64,000 nt of DNA, taken from the NCBI GenBank assembly GCA_964416305.1, contig CAYQDM010000005.1:62001-126000 (forward strand), written 5' to 3'. The position numbers and the translations under genes were made by a program. Positions 60,275-64,000 of the stretch are shown here, piece by piece. The DNA is from Acidaminobacter sp964416305. Its GTDB lineage: Bacteria; Bacillota; Clostridia; Peptostreptococcales; Acidaminobacteraceae. The first letter of the stretch is position 1; each line of letters opens with the position of its first letter. Below the pieces are notes generated by a model that saw only the letters and a program-made list of their open reading frames with translations, was not told where the DNA came from and made no database searches.

Positions 60275-61945
60275 TTAGAACAAGCCTACAATTTCTCCGC
60301 TTTCGAGAATGTCGATGTGGTTCGCGGATGGCACTTTAGGCAGACCAGGCATTCTCATGATCTCCCCCGCAAGGGCTACCAGGAAGCCCGCGCCTACGGA
60401 CGCCTTGACTTCGCGCACCGTAATCTTGAAGCCGCTTGGTCTTCCAAGCTTTGTTGGGTCATCTGTCAGTGAGTACTGGGTTTTAGCCATACAGATTGGG
60501 AGGTGGCCTACGCCGTCTTCTTCAAACTTCTTAATATCCTTAAGCGCTTTCGATGTAAACTCCACACCGTCTGCTCCGTAGATTTCCTTAGCGATCTTTT
60601 CGATCTTTTCAACTGCTGACAGGCTCAGATCATACAGAGGCGCGTATGCCGCTTTGCCGCTCTCTGCCACTTCGACGACTTTCTTCGCCAGCTCTACGCC
60701 GCCGTCTCCGCCTTTTGCCCAAACTTCGGACAGAACGACATTGACGCCGAGCTCATTGCAGCGGTCTTCGACGAATTTCAGCTCTGCCGGCGTATCCAGT
60801 GGGAATGCGTTGATCGCGACAACCGCAGGCACACCGTGCTTCTGAACGTTTTCGATCTGCTTCTCGAGGTTCGCGAAGCCTTTTGCCAGCGCTTCGAGGT
60901 TTTCTGTATTCAGGTCTGCCTTCTTCACGCCGCCGTGGTTCTTCAGCGCGCGCACCGTTGCGACGATGACTGCCGCTGCCGGCTTAAGGCCAGCTTGACG
61001 GCACTTGATGTTGAAGAACTTCTCTGCGCCAAGGTCAGCACCGAAGCCAGCTTCCGTGACCACATAATCCGCGAGCTTGAGCGCCATCTTCGTTGCCACA
61101 ACTGAGTTACAGCCGTGTGCGATGTTCGCGAACGGTCCGCCGTGGATCAGGGCAGGCGTGTTCTCAAGAGTTTGGACCAGGTTTGGCATGAGGGCATCCT
61201 TCAAAAGGAGTGCCATGGAACCCGTCGCTTCAAGCTGAGCCGCTGTGACAGGCTTGTTGTCCTTGGAGTAAGCCACGATCATTTTGGACAGTCTTTCTTT
61301 GAGGTCCTTCATGCTCGTTGAGAGGCAAAGGATCGCCATGATCTCTGAGGCAACCGCGATGTCGAAGCCGTCCTGACGAACCACGCCGTCACCTTTGTTG
61401 CCAAGGCCTACAATTGTATTTCTCAGCGCGCGGTCGTTCATGTCGATAGCGCGTCTCCAGAGGATGCGCTTCTCATCAATGTTCAGCGCGTTGCCCTGGT
61501 GGAGATGGTTGTCAATCAGTGCCGCCAGCAGGTTGTTTGCTGTGGTGACTGCGTGAATGTCGCCTGTAAAGTGAAGGTTGATGTCTTCCATAGGAACGAC
61601 CTGAGCGTATCCGCCGCCAGCCGCGCCGCCTTTGACGCCGAAGCATGGACCAAGGGATGGCTCACGAAGCGCTGTGAAGGTCGCTTTGCCAATTTTGTTC
61701 AGACCCATGCTGAGACCGACGTTGGTTGTCGTTTTGCCTTCGCCTGCTGCAGTCGGGTTGATTGCCGTCACGAGGATCAATTTGCCGTCCGGCTTGTCAG
61801 CCATACGGTCCATGACATCCAGGTGGATCTTCGCTTTGTAGTTGCCATAGAGTTCGAGGTCGTTCTCGGAAAGTCCGACTTTGGCGGCAACTTCCTTGAT
61901 GTGAATCATTTGTGCTTCCTGTGCAATTTGAACGTCTGTTTTCAT
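60275..61945 (-). CDS. fhs: Formate-tetrahydrofolate ligase
   Basis: Makes 10-formyl-THF from formate, THF and ATP, the entry step of the methyl branch of the Wood-Ljungdahl pathway and of purine or glycine metabolism. 556 residues from ATG 61945 (MKTDVQIAQEAQMIHIKEVA) with AAGGAGG eleven bases upstream. The P-loop-like NPTAAGEGKTTTNVGL, EPSLGPCFGVKGGAAGGG, and C-terminal MPGLPKVPSANHIDI are standard. A longer frame to 62035 is not used. The leader from the predicted promoter is about 150 bases and has a small AGACA/TGTCT hairpin and two AGGTCA repeats, but no riboswitch that I recognise. Other Wood-Ljungdahl genes are not nearby, so acetogenesis is not shown. Confidence 0.97.
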   Translation of the reverse strand: MKTDVQIAQEAQMIHIKEVAAKVGLSENDLELYGNYKAKIHLDVMDRMADKPDGKLILVTAINPTAAGEGKTTTNVGLSMGLNKIGKATFTALREPSLGPCFGVKGGAAGGGYAQVVPMEDINLHFTGDIHAVTTANNLLAALIDNHLHQGNALNIDEKRILWRRAIDMNDRALRNTIVGLGNKGDGVVRQDGFDIAVASEIMAILCLSTSMKDLKERLSKMIVAYSKDNKPVTAAQLEATGSMALLLKDALMPNLVQTLENTPALIHGGPFANIAHGCNSVVATKMALKLADYVVTEAGFGADLGAEKFFNIKCRQAGLKPAAAVIVATVRALKNHGGVKKADLNTENLEALAKGFANLEKQIENVQKHGVPAVVAINAFPLDTPAELKFVEDRCNELGVNVVLSEVWAKGGDGGVELAKKVVEVAESGKAAYAPLYDLSLSAVEKIEKIAKEIYGADGVEFTSKALKDIKKFEEDGVGHLPICMAKTQYSLTDDPTKLGRPSGFKITVREVKASVGAGFLVALAGEIMRMPGLPKVPSANHIDILESGEIVGLF

Positions 61946-62098
61946 GTTGCAGATGGCCTCCTTAAAATGTTTTAAGATTGAGTTCCAAGTAAATACCTGA
62001 CCTAAATTTCGTTGACCTGTAACTGCGTAAACCAAAACAAATTGCTATAATTTGAGACACATTCACTAAGGCTGTCTTTTGCTCTGTTTGTTTTTATC

Positions 62099-62127
62099 AA
62101 TATATCATAGGATTATAAAATTTTCAA
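62099..62127 (-). promoter_or_regulatory. fhs promoter
   Basis: TTGAAA (62127-62122) and TATATT (62104-62099) with 17 bases between, and TG one base before the -10 (extended element), on the minus strand. Confidence 0.72.
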
Positions 62128-62195
62128 ATATATTTTTACATTTATTAAAATAATTTAGATTCGTTGAACAATAGGTAAAATTTGACCATTACTAA

Positions 62196-62813
62196 CTAAA
62201 AAATTGATGACTCAGAATAACCCATTTCAACGCGTACCTTTCGAGCGTTTTCTGTCGAGGTCAAACGTTCAAGCAATCGAAATGCCACTTCAACCGCCGT
62301 TGAGGGACACGAAGAGGTGATCACCTTGCCATCCTCCACCAGCCTGAGATCACGTTCGACTTTGGTCCCCATAGCCTCCAGCTGCGCCTGCCAGCGACCG
62401 TCCTCCAAATGATAGGTCGTCGATTTTAAACCACTGAGCACACCGCTTTTCGCTATGGGAAGCGCGCCCACACACACAGCTGCAATCCACTTGTCATGGC
62501 TGGCGAAGTGCCGAATCAGCGAAAGCGTCCGTTCATCATAGCCATCCTCATAAAATCCAGCCCTCTGAAATCCTCCCGGCATGGCCAAGGCGGCAAATTC
62601 GTCCAGAACCAGGTCTTCCAGCTGTTTTTCCGGCTGAACAATGAAATTCCAGGTACACTTCAAAAGCGGCCTGATCCCAGCCGTAACCAAAGGTGTCCGC
62701 TTATCACCCACCACCTGGTTCCATCCGAAGACGTCCGTAAACGCACTGGCTTCTAGGGCTTCAAAGCCGTTTGGCAAAAATAGCAACACCTTTTGCGCAT
62801 CCTCCAAGTCCAC
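62196..62813 (-). CDS. DJ-1/PfpI-family protein
   Basis: 205 residues of the DJ-1/PfpI/ThiJ fold. VLLFLPNGFEALEASAFTDVFGWN at the N-terminus and the nucleophile elbow AAVCVGALPIAKSG (Cys near residue 114) are present. Members are glyoxalases, chaperones, or of unknown role. The start is a GTG at 62813 close to GGGGAG, or a TTG at 62807 with better spacing. It is alone on the minus strand between fhs and the divergent homoserine dehydrogenase gene. Confidence 0.88.
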   Translation of the reverse strand: MDLEDAQKVLLFLPNGFEALEASAFTDVFGWNQVVGDKRTPLVTAGIRPLLKCTWNFIVQPEKQLEDLVLDEFAALAMPGGFQRAGFYEDGYDERTLSLIRHFASHDKWIAAVCVGALPIAKSGVLSGLKSTTYHLEDGRWQAQLEAMGTKVERDLRLVEDGKVITSSCPSTAVEVAFRLLERLTSTENARKVRVEMGYSESSIF

Positions 62814-62921
62814 ATCTCCCCTTTCTATGCCTTTGGTTTCTCCGTCACTAATTGATACCCCAAAAGCCCCTTAAAGTAGCACGCACTTTTCGAAATCTCC
62901 CGAAACATCCCTCAGTAAATC

Positions 62922-62930
62922 TGATATTAT
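62922..62930 (+). promoter_or_regulatory. Extended -10 promoter of the homoserine dehydrogenase gene
   Basis: TGATATTAT on the plus strand, with no strong -35. The leader of about 87 bases has a short GC-rich hairpin (CGGCG/CGCCG) near 62950-62972 and no recognisable riboswitch or T-box. Confidence 0.4.
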
Positions 62931-63023
62931 TAAGGAAAGTAAACGAGCGGCGTTAGGTTTAAATCCGCCGACTGCCCCACCCGTGCTGACAACAATCCGA
63001 AAAAATTACAGCGAGGTGTTCCT

Positions 63024-64000
63024 ATGACTCAAATAAACGCGACCACAGATCCGACTTTGAAGCTCCCGCTCTGCCTGATCGGTTTCGGCAGTGCCGGCCA
63101 GGCCTTCTGCCGGATGCTTCTTGAGCAGCACGACCAGGTGAAGTCCAACTTTGGCATTGACCTTCAAGTGGTTGCCATTGCGACCCGGTCTAAAGGCACG
63201 CTCTTTGACCCAGCCGGCTTGAATTTGAGGGAAGTTTTAGCCGATGGTTTCGGGTCCAAACGCCTTTCCCATCGGCAAACCGCTTTTTCAGACGTCGATC
63301 CTTTAACTCTGATCCGCCAGTGCGGCGCAAAGGTCATGATCGAGCTCAGCACGTTGTCGGTCCAAGATGGGCAGCCGGCCATCTCCCACATTGAGGCCGC
63401 CTTTGACAGCGGCATGCATGTCATCACAGGCAACAAGGGCCCTCTCGCCTGGGCTTACTCAAGGCTCAAACAAACCGCAGAGTTAAAAGGACTGGAATTC
63501 CTGCATGAAACCACTGTCATGGATGGCGCCCCGGTATTCAATCTGGCGAAGGAGACGCTCCCAGGCTGCAAAATTCTGGGCTTCAAGGGCATCCTAAACT
63601 CCACCACCAATTTTGTTCTGGAGCGCATGGAGGCTGGGGATGACTACGCCGAGGCCCTGCAGGAGGCACAGCGACAAGGCTTTGCCGAAGCTGACCCTTC
63701 ACTGGATATCGACGGATGGGACGCCGCCGCCAAAACCAGCGCACTGATCAACGTCCTGATGCAAGGTGCGACAACGCCTCTGACCATTGACAGAACCGGC
63801 ATTGCAGACATCACACTTGAAGACATCACAGCAGCACGGGATCGCGGCGGAAAGCTCAAGCTGATTTGCGAAGGTTTCCTGGAAGACGGAGTCGCAAAAG
63901 GCCGTGTCGAACCCGTCATTGTCAGCAGCCGGGATCTGTTCAGCACCATAGACGCCACCACGTCCATTTTATGCCTCCATACAGATCTCATGGGGGAAAT
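63024..64000 (+). CDS. hom: Homoserine dehydrogenase, 3'-truncated by window edge
   Basis: The first 325 codons of a homoserine dehydrogenase-type protein, running out of the window. The N-terminal NAD(P) loop is LIGFGSAGQAF. The VITGNKGPLAW segment contains the catalytic-type Lys. The second domain shows FKGILNSTTNFVLERM, AQRQGFAEADPSLDIDG and DAAAKTSALINVL, the conserved Hom signature. The enzyme reduces aspartate semialdehyde to homoserine on the way to threonine and methionine. GCGAGGTG lies before the ATG. No ACT domain can be judged since the end is missing. Some homologues of this type act on related aldehydes. Confidence 0.9.
   Translation, partial: MTQINATTDPTLKLPLCLIGFGSAGQAFCRMLLEQHDQVKSNFGIDLQVVAIATRSKGTLFDPAGLNLREVLADGFGSKRLSHRQTAFSDVDPLTLIRQCGAKVMIELSTLSVQDGQPAISHIEAAFDSGMHVITGNKGPLAWAYSRLKQTAELKGLEFLHETTVMDGAPVFNLAKETLPGCKILGFKGILNSTTNFVLERMEAGDDYAEALQEAQRQGFAEADPSLDIDGWDAAAKTSALINVLMQGATTPLTIDRTGIADITLEDITAARDRGGKLKLICEGFLEDGVAKGRVEPVIVSSRDLFSTIDATTSILCLHTDLMGE

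Noticed and set aside
61946..62092. Possible ZTP (pfl) or THF riboswitch in the fhs leader
   Set aside because: The length and gene fit, but no conserved core of either class is present; only a small hairpin and an AGGTCA repeat are seen.
62937..63023. Possible THF or ZTP riboswitch in the homoserine dehydrogenase leader (GGAAAGTA...GCGTTA and GCCGACTGCC resemble parts of each)
   Set aside because: Only short fragments match. The THF core ATGGGA and closing GGAG/CTCC pairing, and the ZTP 5' half GGGTCGTGACTGGCG, are absent.
1..64000. tRNA or rRNA genes, CRISPR arrays, insertion sequences, prophage or attachment sites
   Set aside because: Looked for in the larger gaps (1966-2436, 14464-14836, 22807-23207, 46651-47153, 51660-52147, 60004-60274); none shows cloverleaf, spaced direct repeats, transposase or integrase motifs.

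Overview
The window looks like the chromosome of a strictly anaerobic, amino-acid-fermenting member of the Clostridia (Firmicutes). The evidence is the gene order mbl, murA, atp operon, wecB, tagO, upp, rpiB, tsaC, prfA, prmC, yqhQ, tdk, rpmE; a bifurcating-type [FeFe] hydrogenase operon; formate-tetrahydrofolate ligase; a lysine-fermentation pair (kal-kce); strong GGAGG ribosome binding sites with many GTG and TTG starts; and a SAM-I riboswitch. A relative of Fusibacter, Acidaminobacter or Eubacterium/Acetobacterium is plausible, but the sequence alone does not settle it. Nearly all genes lie on the minus strand. There are no tRNA, rRNA, CRISPR, prophage or insertion-sequence features.

Layout. 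1-2.4 kb: end-truncated CNNM transporter, then metK behind a SAM-I riboswitch. 2.4-5.3 kb: secreted phosphodiester-glycosidase protein (+). 5.3-12 kb: AEC transporter, unknown protein, phosphohexomutase, patatin lipase, fabZ, PhzF-like isomerase. 12-14.6 kb: mbl and murA. 14.8-23.1 kb: complete F-type ATP synthase operon with two rotor (c) genes, one of them a triple-hairpin fusion. 23.2-33.7 kb: conserved translation, nucleotide and wall-precursor block with a tRNA selenouridine synthase gene inserted. 33.8-35.6 kb: secreted transglutaminase-like protein lacking its catalytic Cys (+). 35.7-37.8 kb: YgjP-like protease and kce/kal. 37.9-46.7 kb: complete nine-gene V-type ATPase operon. 47.1-51.7 kb: [FeFe] hydrogenase operon. 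52-54.4 kb: two-component system (+). 54.5-60 kb: very large secreted protein plus an SLH-domain protein. 60.2-62 kb: fhs. 62.2-64 kb: DJ-1/PfpI protein and a truncated homoserine dehydrogenase (+).

The genes fit an energy-limited fermenter. Fermentation (kce/kal, fhs) generates reductant that the hydrogenase releases as H2. Two rotary ATPases couple ATP to ion gradients. The F-type rotor genes carry Na+-type ligand sets; the V-type K subunit does not show them.

The strongest observations are: (1) the F-type c-like gene at 20611-21414 encodes three fused hairpins but keeps only one ion-binding carboxylate; (2) the leaders of the F-type and V-type operons share a nearly identical palindrome with core GTAYTCGAATAC, just downstream of each predicted -10 box, suggesting one common regulator; (3) a possible antisense RNA opposite the atp leader; (4) mutually exclusive hairpins upstream of the selenouridine synthase gene; (5) a pseudo-transglutaminase surface protein.
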